Positions 27,002 through 35,276 of a stretch of DNA of 64,000 bases are shown here, one piece after another. The notes under the pieces were generated by a model. The model saw only the letters and a list, made by a program, of their open reading frames with translations. It was not told the DNA's origin and did no database searches. This DNA is from Bacillus chungangensis (GTDB taxonomy: Bacteria; Bacillota; Bacilli; Bacillales; Bacillaceae_C): assembly GCF_030812995.1 (NCBI RefSeq), contig NZ_JAUSTT010000014.1, positions 62,001 through 126,000 of the forward strand, in the 5' to 3' direction. Positions within the stretch are counted from its first letter, which is position 1, and every line of letters begins with the position of its first letter. A program made the translations under genes and the position numbers.

Positions 27002-27715
27002 TTAGGTTAGCGTAACTTCAAATCGTTTATTGTTTTTTCCTTTGCTGCTTACTTTTTCTAAGCTCATGTTGCCGATTTCATTCGTATTTGAAACATGTGT
27101 ACCGCCGCAAGCTTGTTCATCAATAGATGAAATCGTAATTAAACGAACAGTGGCAATTGATGCTGGAAGGAGGTTGACCATTGTCTTTATTAATCCTGAG
27201 CTATTTTCAGCTTCCTCTCTTGAAACAAATCGCGATGTGATCGGGTGATGCTCATTTAAAATCTGATTCGTTTCGTTCACAATACTTTCTAATTGTTCTT
27301 TCGTTAAATCCTCCAGGTGATTAAAGTCAATTCTTGCCCGATTAGGATAAATTTTGTTTCCAGTACAAAGTGCACCATATTTTTTATAAACAATTGCGCC
27401 CAGCACATGAAGCAAAGAATGATGTCTCATTAATCCTTTTCTTCTTTCCCAGTCAATTTTTGTAGTCACTTTTCCAAGCTGCAGACAATGAGCATTTTTG
27501 ACGTAATGTGCGATGTTTCCTTTTTCTTTTTTTACTTCGTACACTTTAAACGCTTCGTTTGCTTGGATAAGATAACCAGTATCGTGCTCTTGGCCTCCTC
27601 CTGTAGGGTAGAAAACAGTTTGATCTAAAATAACTTTATCTCCATCGATTTTTTGCACAGTACTTTCACATGTTGTTAAATAGCTATCTTCCAAATAGAG
27701 TTCCTTCGTACTCAT
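27002..27715 (-). CDS. Alanyl-tRNA editing protein AlaX
   Basis: This stand-alone editing domain removes serine or glycine wrongly attached to tRNA-Ala. The 237-residue protein has the N-terminal subdomain with PTGGGQEHDTG and the two zinc-binding motifs of the family: HHSLLHVLGA (HxxxH) and EQACGGTHVSNT (CxxxH). The size fits the medium AlaX-M type. It is followed by azlCD and preceded by a TrmB-type regulator, with a shared sequence element in front of both. This pairs an amino-acid exporter with a mischarging repair protein. Confidence 0.93.
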   Translation of the reverse strand: MSTKELYLEDSYLTTCESTVQKIDGDKVILDQTVFYPTGGGQEHDTGYLIQANEAFKVYEVKKEKGNIAHYVKNAHCLQLGKVTTKIDWERRKGLMRHHSLLHVLGAIVYKKYGALCTGNKIYPNRARIDFNHLEDLTKEQLESIVNETNQILNEHHPITSRFVSREEAENSSGLIKTMVNLLPASIATVRLITISSIDEQACGGTHVSNTNEIGNMSLEKVSSKGKNNKRFEVTLT

Positions 27716-27745
27716 ATTTTCAACTCCCTTTAGGTGTTATGATCC

Positions 27746-27758
27746 TAACTACTATAAA
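27746..27758 (-). promoter_or_regulatory. Putative TrmB operator at the alaX promoter
   Basis: TAACTACTATAAA lies about 31 bases ahead of alaX. It matches TAACTACTATTAA in front of the regulator gene (28630-28642) except at one base. On the minus strand it includes TATAGT, a possible -10 box. Confidence 0.55.
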
Positions 27759-27784
27759 TCTTGCGAAGAAAATACGGCTCTCAT

Positions 27785-28597
27785 TCATTGCTTGAACCGT
27801 TTTCCTGTGACGACGTGTAATAAATCTTTTTTATTTCTCCAAAGGGCATCTAGCTTATCTGAGCCGAATTCCTTCGTTATTTCTTCGATCATAATATCAT
27901 GGCGTATATATTCAGTTGCCACAAGCACAAGTGCCGGATCGCTCGTTTTTACCGCCCAAGGAGCTGTACTCTCGGAAAAGTTTGCAATAAGTACCTCTGT
28001 ATTATCGCGAACAATCACTGTTAAATGCCCGCCCATCCGTTCTTCTACGACATCTGGTGTCATGTAGTTATGATGATAAGTAAAACCTAATTGCGTTTTA
28101 GGCGCTCCAAAAAGGATGGTAAAAATGGGAATTCCCTTTTCTGTTTGGGCATCAATGGCTTTTTTAATAAATTGAACTTGCGGTTCCCAAATAGATAGCC
28201 ATATTTCTTTTTTTGCCTTTTGAACGATGCTGACCATTTCATTTAGAACTAGCTGCTCACTATGAATGCGGAAAATGACGTCTGCTTCACGTTCTGTTTC
28301 TAAAACAGATAATTCTTTTTCTAAAAAATCAAAGGAACTTTCAAAATCTTTTCTTAATCGTTCCATTAATTCTTTAGCTGGAACAGGTGAATATTTTACC
28401 GGATCTGATGGGATCGTATAAATTGCTCCCTTATCCAGCAATTTTCCTAACACTTCATAAATCATTGATCTCGGTACACCAGTTCGTTTGCTGATTTCAT
28501 AGCCTGTTACTTGGGAATGCTTTAGCAGTCCTATATAGGCTTTACATTCGTATTGGGAGAAACCTAATTTTTGCAACTCTGTATAAATATGATCCAT
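27785..28597 (-). CDS. TrmB family transcriptional regulator
   Basis: This regulator has about 270 residues. The N-terminal HTH, LQKLGFSQYECKAYIGLLKH and then GYEISKRTGVPRSMIYEVLGKL, is the TrmB signature. A coiled segment follows, and a C-terminal phospholipase-D-like ligand region begins near EIWLSIWEP. Many TrmB proteins sense sugars, but the bacterial branch is diverse and the ligand here is unknown. ATG 28597 has GAGAGAAG 7 bases upstream. A repeat-containing element in front of it and in front of alaX suggests that it controls itself and alaX-azlCD. Confidence 0.85.
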   Translation of the reverse strand: MDHIYTELQKLGFSQYECKAYIGLLKHSQVTGYEISKRTGVPRSMIYEVLGKLLDKGAIYTIPSDPVKYSPVPAKELMERLRKDFESSFDFLEKELSVLETEREADVIFRIHSEQLVLNEMVSIVQKAKKEIWLSIWEPQVQFIKKAIDAQTEKGIPIFTILFGAPKTQLGFTYHHNYMTPDVVEERMGGHLTVIVRDNTEVLIANFSESTAPWAVKTSDPALVLVATEYIRHDIMIEEITKEFGSDKLDALWRNKKDLLHVVTGKRFKQ

Positions 28598-28620
28598 GAA
28601 ACAACTTCTCTCTTTAGTCG

Positions 28621-28642
28621 TTATAGTATTAACTACTATTAA
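28621..28642 (-). promoter_or_regulatory. Putative TrmB autoregulatory operator
   Basis: TTATAGTATTAACTACTATTAA contains the inverted repeat TAGTA-TTAAC-TACTA and lies just ahead of the regulator's ribosome site. The right half recurs at the alaX promoter. Confidence 0.55.
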
Positions 28643-28805
28643 CATATTCTTTATTGTTTTGTCAAGCGCTAAAAAGGATTTTTTGTGTAAAGATTCTATA
28701 TAGTTTGGGCAGATTGCGAAAACGTTCAAACTTTACTGACAAGTATGGTCCTTGCAAGTGTTATACTGCGCATAGCAGATAGGTGTTTGGGCAGGGGGAA
28801 TTTTT

Positions 28806-29903
28806 GTGAACAAAAAAGAGATACTTATTCAAGAAGCAGAGGTGTTTCTTTACCAATGCTATGATGAATTGGGAAAAACAAAGGAAGAAGCAAGAGAACG
28901 AGCTGCAAATATAAAAAAGGAAATTACAGAAACAGGAACATATGAACATACATATGAAGAACTAGCCCATGGAGCAAAGATGGCCTGGCGTCATCACAAC
29001 CGCTGCATTAGCAGACTTTTTTGGGATACGCTGCATGTATTTGACGCTAGGCATGTACAGACGCCAGAAGCTATCTTTCAAGCGCTTTTACATCATATTG
29101 ACTATGCAACAAATAACGGAAAGATTCGTTCAACCATTACGGTGTTTCCGCCGCAGGTTAATGGAGAAGATCAGATGCGCATTTGGAATCATCAATTAAT
29201 CCGATATGCCGGCTATAAGAAGGGTGATCAGGTTGTTGGCGATGCAGCATCTATTCATTTCACACAAGTTTGCGAACAGCTTGGCTGGGAAGGAGAGGGA
29301 ACAAATTTTGACGTACTGCCCCTCGTTATCCAACTAAAAGACCAGCCGTCGCAATTACGGGAGATTCCACGTGAATCCATATTGGAAGTGCCTATCCACC
29401 ACCCAGAAATCAGTGCATTTTCTGATTTAAACATCAAGTGGTATGGCGTGCCGATTATTGCTGATATGAAATTAGAGATAGGAGGAATCCACTATCCGAT
29501 GGCGCCTTTTAACGGCTGGTATATGGGAACGGAAATTGGCGCCAGAAATTTGGCTGATGAAGATCGCTATCATTTATTGCCTCGCATGGCTGCCTTAATG
29601 GGTCTTGAAAATCAAAGTAATCGTACACTTTGGAAAGATAAAGCCTTGGTCGAACTTAATGTTGCTGTTCTTCATTCTTATCAAAAGGCAGGAGTTGCGA
29701 TTGTCGATCACCATACTGCTGCTCAACAATTTAAGCGCTTTGAAAAAAATGAAAAAAGAAGTGGGAGAGAAGTGACTGGCAACTGGGCCTGGCTTATTCC
29801 GCCGCTTTCACCAGCGGCGACTCACATTTATCATCAGCCTTATCAAAATAAAGTAAGGAAGCCGAATTTTTTTTATCAAAAAGCGCCATATGGCGAGTCA
29901 TAA
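28806..29903 (+). CDS. nos: Bacterial nitric oxide synthase, oxygenase protein
   Basis: This heme enzyme makes nitric oxide and citrulline from arginine, with electrons supplied by general flavodoxins. The 365-residue protein is an oxygenase domain only, as in Bacillus. The heme-ligand cysteine is C67 in [13 protein letters not shown]. The substrate and pterin regions include [15 protein letters not shown] and [10 protein letters not shown]. Many homologues have glycine after RCI where serine stands here. The start is GTG with AGGGGGA 6 bases ahead. The gene is alone, read away from the TrmB gene and closed by a hairpin. Confidence 0.95.
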   Translation: MNKKEILIQEAEVFLYQCYDELGKTKEEARERAANIKKEITETGTYEHTYEELAHGAKMAWRHHNRCISRLFWDTLHVFDARHVQTPEAIFQALLHHIDYATNNGKIRSTITVFPPQVNGEDQMRIWNHQLIRYAGYKKGDQVVGDAASIHFTQVCEQLGWEGEGTNFDVLPLVIQLKDQPSQLREIPRESILEVPIHHPEISAFSDLNIKWYGVPIIADMKLEIGGIHYPMAPFNGWYMGTEIGARNLADEDRYHLLPRMAALMGLENQSNRTLWKDKALVELNVAVLHSYQKAGVAIVDHHTAAQQFKRFEKNEKRSGREVTGNWAWLIPPLSPAATHIYHQPYQNKVRKPNFFYQKAPYGES

Positions 29904-29935
29904 AAGTCGAAGTGAAAACTTCGACTTCTTCTGTA
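29900..29935 (+). terminator. Terminator after nos
   Basis: AAGTCGAAGT and ACTTCGACTT form a hairpin around a short A-rich loop just past the stop codon, followed by CTTCTG. The T tract is short. Confidence 0.6.
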
Positions 29936-29937
29936 TG

Positions 29938-29975
29938 TGGGATGTAGGAAAACACTGATGGAAGTTTCACTTTTT
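29938..29975 (+). repeat. 3' end fragment of the dispersed repeat (copy E)
   Basis: GGGATGTAGGAAAACACTG and then ATGGAAGTTTCACTTTTTAG match only the last 38 or so bases of the repeat family seen at 1885, 42437, 42643 and 61201. No upstream part of the repeat is present. Confidence 0.6.
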
Positions 29976-30035
29976 AGATTGTCAACTTTCTTGCTTTTAA
30001 GCATTTTTCTCAATTGCCGTTTTTTTTAACATTTA

Positions 30036-30079
30036 TTGTCTGAAATTTCTAAAACGTGTATAATGAATGATGATTCATT
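30036..30079 (+). promoter_or_regulatory. Promoter and palindrome before the SCP2 gene
   Basis: TTGTCT (30036-30041) and TATAAT (30059-30064) have a 17-base spacer. AATGAAT (30062-30068) and ATTCATT (30073-30079) form a palindrome covering the start region, a likely operator for an unidentified repressor. Confidence 0.6.
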
Positions 30080-30102
30080 TTTAGAGAAAGGGGATTGTAA
30101 AA

Positions 30103-30453
30103 ATGATTAATCTTGAAGCGGCAACGATTTCGGAAATTTGGAGTGAGATTGAAAAGGTCATGAATGAAAACCCAGCGCCATTTAAAGATTTGAATGTCGT
30201 GTATCAGTTTGATATAAACGGCGATGACGGGGGGACTTACCAATTAAGCTTGCTTGATGGAAAAGCAACAGTAAGCGAGGCGGCTCGTTTGGAGCCTAAA
30301 TGCACACTAGAAATGAAAGAGGCTGATTTTAAGAAGCTATTAAAGGGAAAATTAAATAGTACTGCTGCTTATATGATGGGAAAGCTCAAAGTCAAAGGGA
30401 GTTTAGGGCTTGCGCTCAAGATGGAAGGCTTATTGAAACAGTATCATTTTTAA
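30103..30453 (+). CDS. SCP2 sterol-binding domain protein
   Basis: This is a single-domain protein of 116 residues with the SCP2 lipid-transfer fold: NVVYQFDINGDDGGTYQLSL in the middle and KLLKGKLNSTAAYMMGKLKVKG near the end, the family's conserved helix. Such small proteins bind lipids or fatty acyl-CoA in bacteria, but the ligand is unknown. AGAAAGGGGAT precedes ATG by about 8 bases. The gene has its own promoter and terminator. Confidence 0.85.
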   Translation: MINLEAATISEIWSEIEKVMNENPAPFKDLNVVYQFDINGDDGGTYQLSLLDGKATVSEAARLEPKCTLEMKEADFKKLLKGKLNSTAAYMMGKLKVKGSLGLALKMEGLLKQYHF

Positions 30454-30463
30454 TAAAACCCCG

Positions 30464-30498
30464 GCGTCCTCTTGCAAAAAGAGCGGCGCCATTTTTTA
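30464..30498 (+). terminator. Terminator after the SCP2 gene
   Basis: GGCGTCCTCTT and AAGAGCGGCGCC form a hairpin followed by ATTTTTTAG. Confidence 0.8.
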
Positions 30499-30644
30499 GT
30501 AGCATCGCATCATTTTTAACAAATAGAAGATGTACTCTGCGCTAAGGTAATGGAATTAAAATAAAAAGAAATAATATGCTACAATAAGACGAACAATGTC
30601 TTTTTGCAAAAACGGGCAGCAAGGATAAAAAAGGAGCGGTATTG

Positions 30645-31214
30645 ATGTTTATATGCATGGTCAGACATGGAGAAACAGATTGGAATGCTGCTAAGAAACT
30701 ACAGGGACAGACGGATATTCCATTGAATGATCGCGGAAGACAGCAGGCAAGAGAAGCTGGTCTGTATTTAAAAAATCAATCTTGGGATATTGTGATTACA
30801 AGTCCATTATCAAGAGCAATGGAAACGGCTAATATTATTTGCGAACAATTAGGGCCTATTCAACAAGAAGTAATGCCAGCTTTTGCAGAAAGATATTTTG
30901 GCAAGGCAGAGGGGCTTACAAAAGAGGAGCGATATCGTCTTTATCCAGCTAGTGCCGATCTTGGGGAAGAAGACTGGGAACAGTTTAAAACCCGTATTAT
31001 GAATGGTTTATCTCAAATTAAAGATAAATATAATACGCAAAGAGTGCTTCTTATTGCTCATGGAGCCGTAATCAATGCGATTTTGTCTACTTTGACAAAT
31101 GGAAAAATTGGTACTGGCAAAACGAGATTAATGAATGCATGCCTCAGTAATTTACAGTGTGAAAATGAGCAATGGCATGTTCAAAACTATAATGAAACGA
31201 GCCATTTGTCGTAA
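30645..31214 (+). CDS. Histidine phosphatase family protein
   Basis: This is a phosphoglycerate-mutase-like phosphatase of 189 residues. The phosphohistidine motif MVRHGETDWN is at the start; QTDIPLNDRGRQQA, SPLSRAMETA and the second catalytic histidine in LLIAHGAVINA follow. It belongs to the PhoE/YhfR branch that dephosphorylates small phosphoesters. The exact substrate is unknown. ATG 30645 has AAGGAG 8 bases ahead. Confidence 0.9.
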   Translation: MFICMVRHGETDWNAAKKLQGQTDIPLNDRGRQQAREAGLYLKNQSWDIVITSPLSRAMETANIICEQLGPIQQEVMPAFAERYFGKAEGLTKEERYRLYPASADLGEEDWEQFKTRIMNGLSQIKDKYNTQRVLLIAHGAVINAILSTLTNGKIGTGKTRLMNACLSNLQCENEQWHVQNYNETSHLS

Positions 31215-31296
31215 AGTTGAAAAATAAAAATTAGCATCAATAATTTATTTGCTGGTTCTTAAAGTAAATAAATTGTTGATTAATACACAAGCTTGT

Positions 31297-31331
31297 TGAA
31301 GTAGGGGAGATGACGCTCCCCTGCTTCTTTT
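31297..31331 (+). terminator. Terminator between the phosphatase and YitT genes
   Basis: GAAGTAGGGGA and TCCCCTGCTTC pair (one G-T) around an eight-base loop, followed by TTTTGTT. Confidence 0.8.
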
Positions 31332-31375
31332 GTTAGAATAGGAAAGGTGGTGAAAAGAAAGGATAGGGATTTAAT

Positions 31376-32242
31376 ATGGAAAGAATGACATCTAAGAAAA
31401 AGCTGATAATGGAATTTATTCAAATTATTATTGGTGCTTCATTGGTTGGATTAGCATATAATATATTTCTGCTGCCATCTCGGCTGGCTGCAGGTGGAAT
31501 ATCAGGAGTTAGTACGATTCTTTATGAACTGTATCAGCTAAATCCGGCATATGTTCAGTGGCTGATTAATATTCCTTTGTTTATCATTGGTTTTATCCTG
31601 CTTGGGAAAGACTTTAGTATAAAAACGCTTGTTGGAACATTCTTTGTGCCATTTACGATTTGGCTAACAAGTGACATAAATATTGGAATCGATAATCCGC
31701 TGCTTAGTGCTATTTATGGGGGAATTATGCTGGGAATTGGATTAGGAATTGTATATCGAGGGAACGGTTCTACCGGTGGAACGGCAGCGATTGCTCAAAT
31801 ATTAAAGAAATATACAGGGATATCAAGCGGGTTTGCACAGCTCCTTGTCGATGGTCTGGTCGTTATATCATCGGCCATTGTGTTTAATTTAGAATTGACT
31901 TTATACGCAATGATGTCAATCTACGTAACGAGTAAAGTAATTGACTTTGTGCAACTTCAGACGTCTCCAACAAAATTAGTATTCATTATTACCGAAAAAG
32001 AAGCGATAGTGCAAGGGATTATCCGTGATGAAATTAATAGAGGCCTAACGAAGGTGAAATCTTTAGGAGGCTACTCTAATTTAGAAAGAACGATTATATT
32101 GTGTGTCGTTGAGCAGTCGGAAGCTGTCTATTTAAAAAAAGTGCTCCAAGAAAAAGAACCAACATCTTTTGTTATCTTCCTTAACGCTTCAGAAATATTA
32201 GGACGCGGTTTTTCAAAAGAAAAAATAGAGGGGCATTTATAA
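31376..32242 (+). CDS. YitT family membrane protein
   Basis: This 288-residue protein has five to six N-terminal membrane segments (FIQIIIGASLVGLAYNIFLLPS is the first) and a C-terminal soluble DUF2179 domain of about 80 residues (LVFIITEKEAIVQGIIRDEI). The loop GGISGVSTILYELY and the motif GNGSTGGTAAIAQIL are conserved in the family. YitT proteins are widespread in Bacillus and their function is not established. Confidence 0.87.
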   Translation: MERMTSKKKLIMEFIQIIIGASLVGLAYNIFLLPSRLAAGGISGVSTILYELYQLNPAYVQWLINIPLFIIGFILLGKDFSIKTLVGTFFVPFTIWLTSDINIGIDNPLLSAIYGGIMLGIGLGIVYRGNGSTGGTAAIAQILKKYTGISSGFAQLLVDGLVVISSAIVFNLELTLYAMMSIYVTSKVIDFVQLQTSPTKLVFIITEKEAIVQGIIRDEINRGLTKVKSLGGYSNLERTIILCVVEQSEAVYLKKVLQEKEPTSFVIFLNASEILGRGFSKEKIEGHL

Positions 32243-32644
32243 GGAAGCGATTAGATAGGATGATGATGCACCATGAATAATGAGTTTTATGGGTGCAGTA
32301 AGGTTTTTTTCAATGAATCATGGCTATTTTTAGTTTTTGTTCATATAAAAGGTATCAATAGAAGTTATGGCCATACAGGCAGAAAGCACTTTTATTTCTT
32401 ACGGACTATGTATAAAATGAATAAAGGCATCTTTTTTATTTATGATGCATACGTCTTACTTGCTGCAAAATGAAAGAATGTTTTCTCTGGAAGCTTATCT
32501 TTCACTTCTTATAGATAAGCCAAAAGTCCCTAAAACGAAAGAATCATAACGATATCGATAAGTAACTTACCTTTTTTACCTGCTTGGGGGCTGGCGGGTT
32601 CTTTCATTTTGTAGACAATTGGCAAGCAAGAAAGGACAAACATA
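32243..32644 (+). other. Spacer before mprF, no gene recognised
   Basis: A 66-codon frame at 32273-32473 has no ribosome binding site or family likeness and is not called. GCTTATCT (32493-32500) and AGATAAGC (32513-32520) form a hairpin without a good T tract. Confidence 0.5.
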
Positions 32645-35200
32645 ATGAAAGCAGGAAAATATAGACGCTTAAAAACAAGTGCAAAAGTATTGATATCGCT
32701 CGCTGTTTTAGCCTTTGTTTATATACATGCAAAAAAAGAGCTGGCTAATGTTTCGATTAAAGATGCCATTCAATTGTTTAAATCGCTCTCCACCTTTGAA
32801 GTGGCAACATCGATTTTTTTAGGGCTGTTAGCTGTCTCTATCTTATATTTTTATGATTTTTTTCTTGTCCGTTCGATGAAGCTTCCATTGTCTAAATGGA
32901 AGGTGTTTCGGGTATCGTGGATGGCGAATACATTAAATGGGATCTTGGGTTTCGGCGGCATTATCGGTGCCGGCTTGCGCGTAATGATATACAAACAGCA
33001 TGCAGAAGAGCCGAAAAAGGTAGTCCCAAGTGTTGCTATGATGGTTTTTTCCATGTTAAGTGGTCTATCTTTCTTAGCTATTTTAGTATTGGTTGGTTTC
33101 TTTTCAGCGGAAGCGATTTTAACGGAAAAACGCTGGCTTTATATTGCTTTAATTGGGGTCGCTGCTTTTCTGCCGTTTTATCTCTATACGACAACGAGGC
33201 GAAAAATAGCAAGTGATGATAAATGGCTGGGATTTAAATTTACTGGTGTATCGATTGTTGAATGGCTAGCAGCTGGCGGGGTTGCCTATTATACGCTCTA
33301 CTTATTAGGCCAGGATGTTCCGATTTTAGCGGTTTTAGGCATTTTTATTATTTCTGCTATTGCGGGATTAATCAGTATGATTCCTGGAGGATTTGGTACT
33401 TTTGATTTAATGTATTTAATTGGACTTACCTCTCTTGGCTTAGCGGAGGAGAGTGTTTTATCTAGCTTATTTTTATATCGAATGGTATATTACTTTATTC
33501 CTTTTGGACTAGGGCTCGTTTTTTCGATTATTGAATTTGGAGAAGATGCACTGCGTCGCTTTGAAGATAAGCCGATCATTGGACCAGCGATTGAAACCTC
33601 TAATGTGCTGTTTACCTTACAAAAAAAATGGCTGCACAAGATTCCGTTTTTATCGATTAGCTTTCTAGTAGCGATAACAGCAAGTTATTTCTTTCTTTAT
33701 GGCATTAGTGCTTTTCACTATGATACTTCGTTGTTTTCATTGAAGGCGACGATGCTATTAACCTTATTTGCGGATGCAGCGATTGTGGCATTTTCTATCT
33801 TATTAATGTTAAATGTGAAACCGATTATTCATGAAACACAGCGCGCTTTTTATATCGCAATGGCTTCTCTTATTACGCTGGCTGTGCTTATTTTGTTCAA
33901 TGATGGGAGCGTCATTGAGCTTTTATGGCTAATGATTACATTTTTTGTTTTGTTTCGTATGAAGAAGAAACTCCGGCGTGTGCGCCGTGTTTTCACACCG
34001 ATTCCGGTTATCTTCAGCAGTTTATTTGTAATGGGCTTGTATTACTTATACTATCTTGCTGTAACGTATGAAATTATTTATTTTGAAGAAGTAAGAATTT
34101 TTTATTCGAAAAAAATATTTTTCGGCACCTTTTTGACAAGCATGCTTATCTTTGCAGTTGCAGGGGTCCTGCTTTTAAAGCATTTCAAACGCAGGTACAG
34201 GGAGTCGATGGAAATGGATGTTTCAATTGAAAAAATCCAAGAACTTCTGGACACTTATGGCGGAACGTATTTAAGTCATCTCGCTTTTGCCGGTGAATTA
34301 AAATTTTTCCTCAGCTCAGATGAAAAAGCAGTTCTGCAATTTTCCACAGTTCAGCAAAAGATTGTCGTGTTAGGAGATCCAATGGGCGAAAAAACTTCAT
34401 TCTATCTACTGCTGGATGAAGTTTATGCAAAAGCTGATCGATTAGGTTACGATGTTATTTTTTACCAAACGCAGGAATCTTTCATGCCTATGTATCATGA
34501 TTTCGGTAATATGTTTTTTAAGCTTGGAGAGGAAGCGCTTGTTGATCTTACTACTTTCTCGCTATCGGGAAAGAAACGAGCAAATTTAAGAGCAACCGTC
34601 AATCGCTTTGCACGCGAAGGCTACACTTTTGAAGTGGTCAATGGAGACATTCGTGAAGATGTTTGGCAGCAAATGAAGTCGATCTCGAAACAATGGCTTG
34701 GGAAGAAACGGGAAAAAAGCTTTTCTGTTGGTTCTTTAGATCAAAATTATCTTTCAAAAGCACCGATAGCTTTCATGAAAAATCAAGAAGGAAAAATTGT
34801 CGCCTTTTCTTCGATTATGCCAGTTTATAAACCTGGATATCTCTCGATTGATTTAATGCGTTATACGCCAAATTGTCCAAGTGGATTAATGGATGCCTTA
34901 TTTATCAATCTTTTTCAATGGGCGAAGGAGAAGGGCTATCATACTTTTAATATTGGGATGGCGCCGCTTTCACAAGTAGGAAAAGCAGACACTTCTTTTT
35001 TCCGAGAACGGATTGCTGCTATCGTATATGAAAATATTCAATATATCTATCGATTTTCGGGACTGCGCCGTTTTAAAGAAAAATATCATCCTAGATGGGA
35101 AGCACGCTATATGGTGTATCGAAAATACCGCAGTCTACCGCTCAAGATGCTCTACGTTGGAAAGCTGATCAATCGTCCGAAGCGAAAAAAGCAACAGTGA
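32645..35200 (+). CDS. mprF: MprF, lysyl-phosphatidylglycerol synthase and flippase
   Basis: This membrane protein attaches lysine (or another amino acid) from tRNA to phosphatidylglycerol and moves the product to the outer leaflet, lowering negative surface charge and protecting against cationic peptides. The protein has 851 residues. About the first 500 hold 14 or so membrane segments, including SMIPGGFGTFDLMYLIGLTSLG of the flippase domain. The C-terminal part, from about residue 530, is the DUF2156 GNAT-like synthase with KKRANLRATVNRF and FNIGMAPLSQVG. Length and layout are normal. GCAAGAAAGGA lies upstream of the ATG. Confidence 0.95.
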   Translation: MKAGKYRRLKTSAKVLISLAVLAFVYIHAKKELANVSIKDAIQLFKSLSTFEVATSIFLGLLAVSILYFYDFFLVRSMKLPLSKWKVFRVSWMANTLNGILGFGGIIGAGLRVMIYKQHAEEPKKVVPSVAMMVFSMLSGLSFLAILVLVGFFSAEAILTEKRWLYIALIGVAAFLPFYLYTTTRRKIASDDKWLGFKFTGVSIVEWLAAGGVAYYTLYLLGQDVPILAVLGIFIISAIAGLISMIPGGFGTFDLMYLIGLTSLGLAEESVLSSLFLYRMVYYFIPFGLGLVFSIIEFGEDALRRFEDKPIIGPAIETSNVLFTLQKKWLHKIPFLSISFLVAITASYFFLYGISAFHYDTSLFSLKATMLLTLFADAAIVAFSILLMLNVKPIIHETQRAFYIAMASLITLAVLILFNDGSVIELLWLMITFFVLFRMKKKLRRVRRVFTPIPVIFSSLFVMGLYYLYYLAVTYEIIYFEEVRIFYSKKIFFGTFLTSMLIFAVAGVLLLKHFKRRYRESMEMDVSIEKIQELLDTYGGTYLSHLAFAGELKFFLSSDEKAVLQFSTVQQKIVVLGDPMGEKTSFYLLLDEVYAKADRLGYDVIFYQTQESFMPMYHDFGNMFFKLGEEALVDLTTFSLSGKKRANLRATVNRFAREGYTFEVVNGDIREDVWQQMKSISKQWLGKKREKSFSVGSLDQNYLSKAPIAFMKNQEGKIVAFSSIMPVYKPGYLSIDLMRYTPNCPSGLMDALFINLFQWAKEKGYHTFNIGMAPLSQVGKADTSFFRERIAAIVYENIQYIYRFSGLRRFKEKYHPRWEARYMVYRKYRSLPLKMLYVGKLINRPKRKKQQ

Positions 35201-35204
35201 TCAT

Positions 35205-35254
35205 AAAAACCTTCATGAGACAGGAAGCAATTCCTGCTCACGAAGGTTTTTTCG
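35205..35254. terminator. Bidirectional terminator between mprF and the MFS gene
   Basis: AAAAACCTTC with GAAGGTTTTTT, plus an inner CAGGAA/TTCCTG, makes a long stem with A and T runs on both sides. It lies between two convergent genes. Confidence 0.9.
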
Positions 35255-35276
35255 CTAGAAATAAAGACAGTTCCTT

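Noticed and set aside
30062-30079. FadR operator before the SCP2 gene
   Set aside because: The arms resemble it, but the distance between the halves is different from the Bacillus FadR site.
32273-32473. 66-codon frame before mprF
   Set aside because: No ribosome binding site, no recognisable family and base use like the spacer around it.
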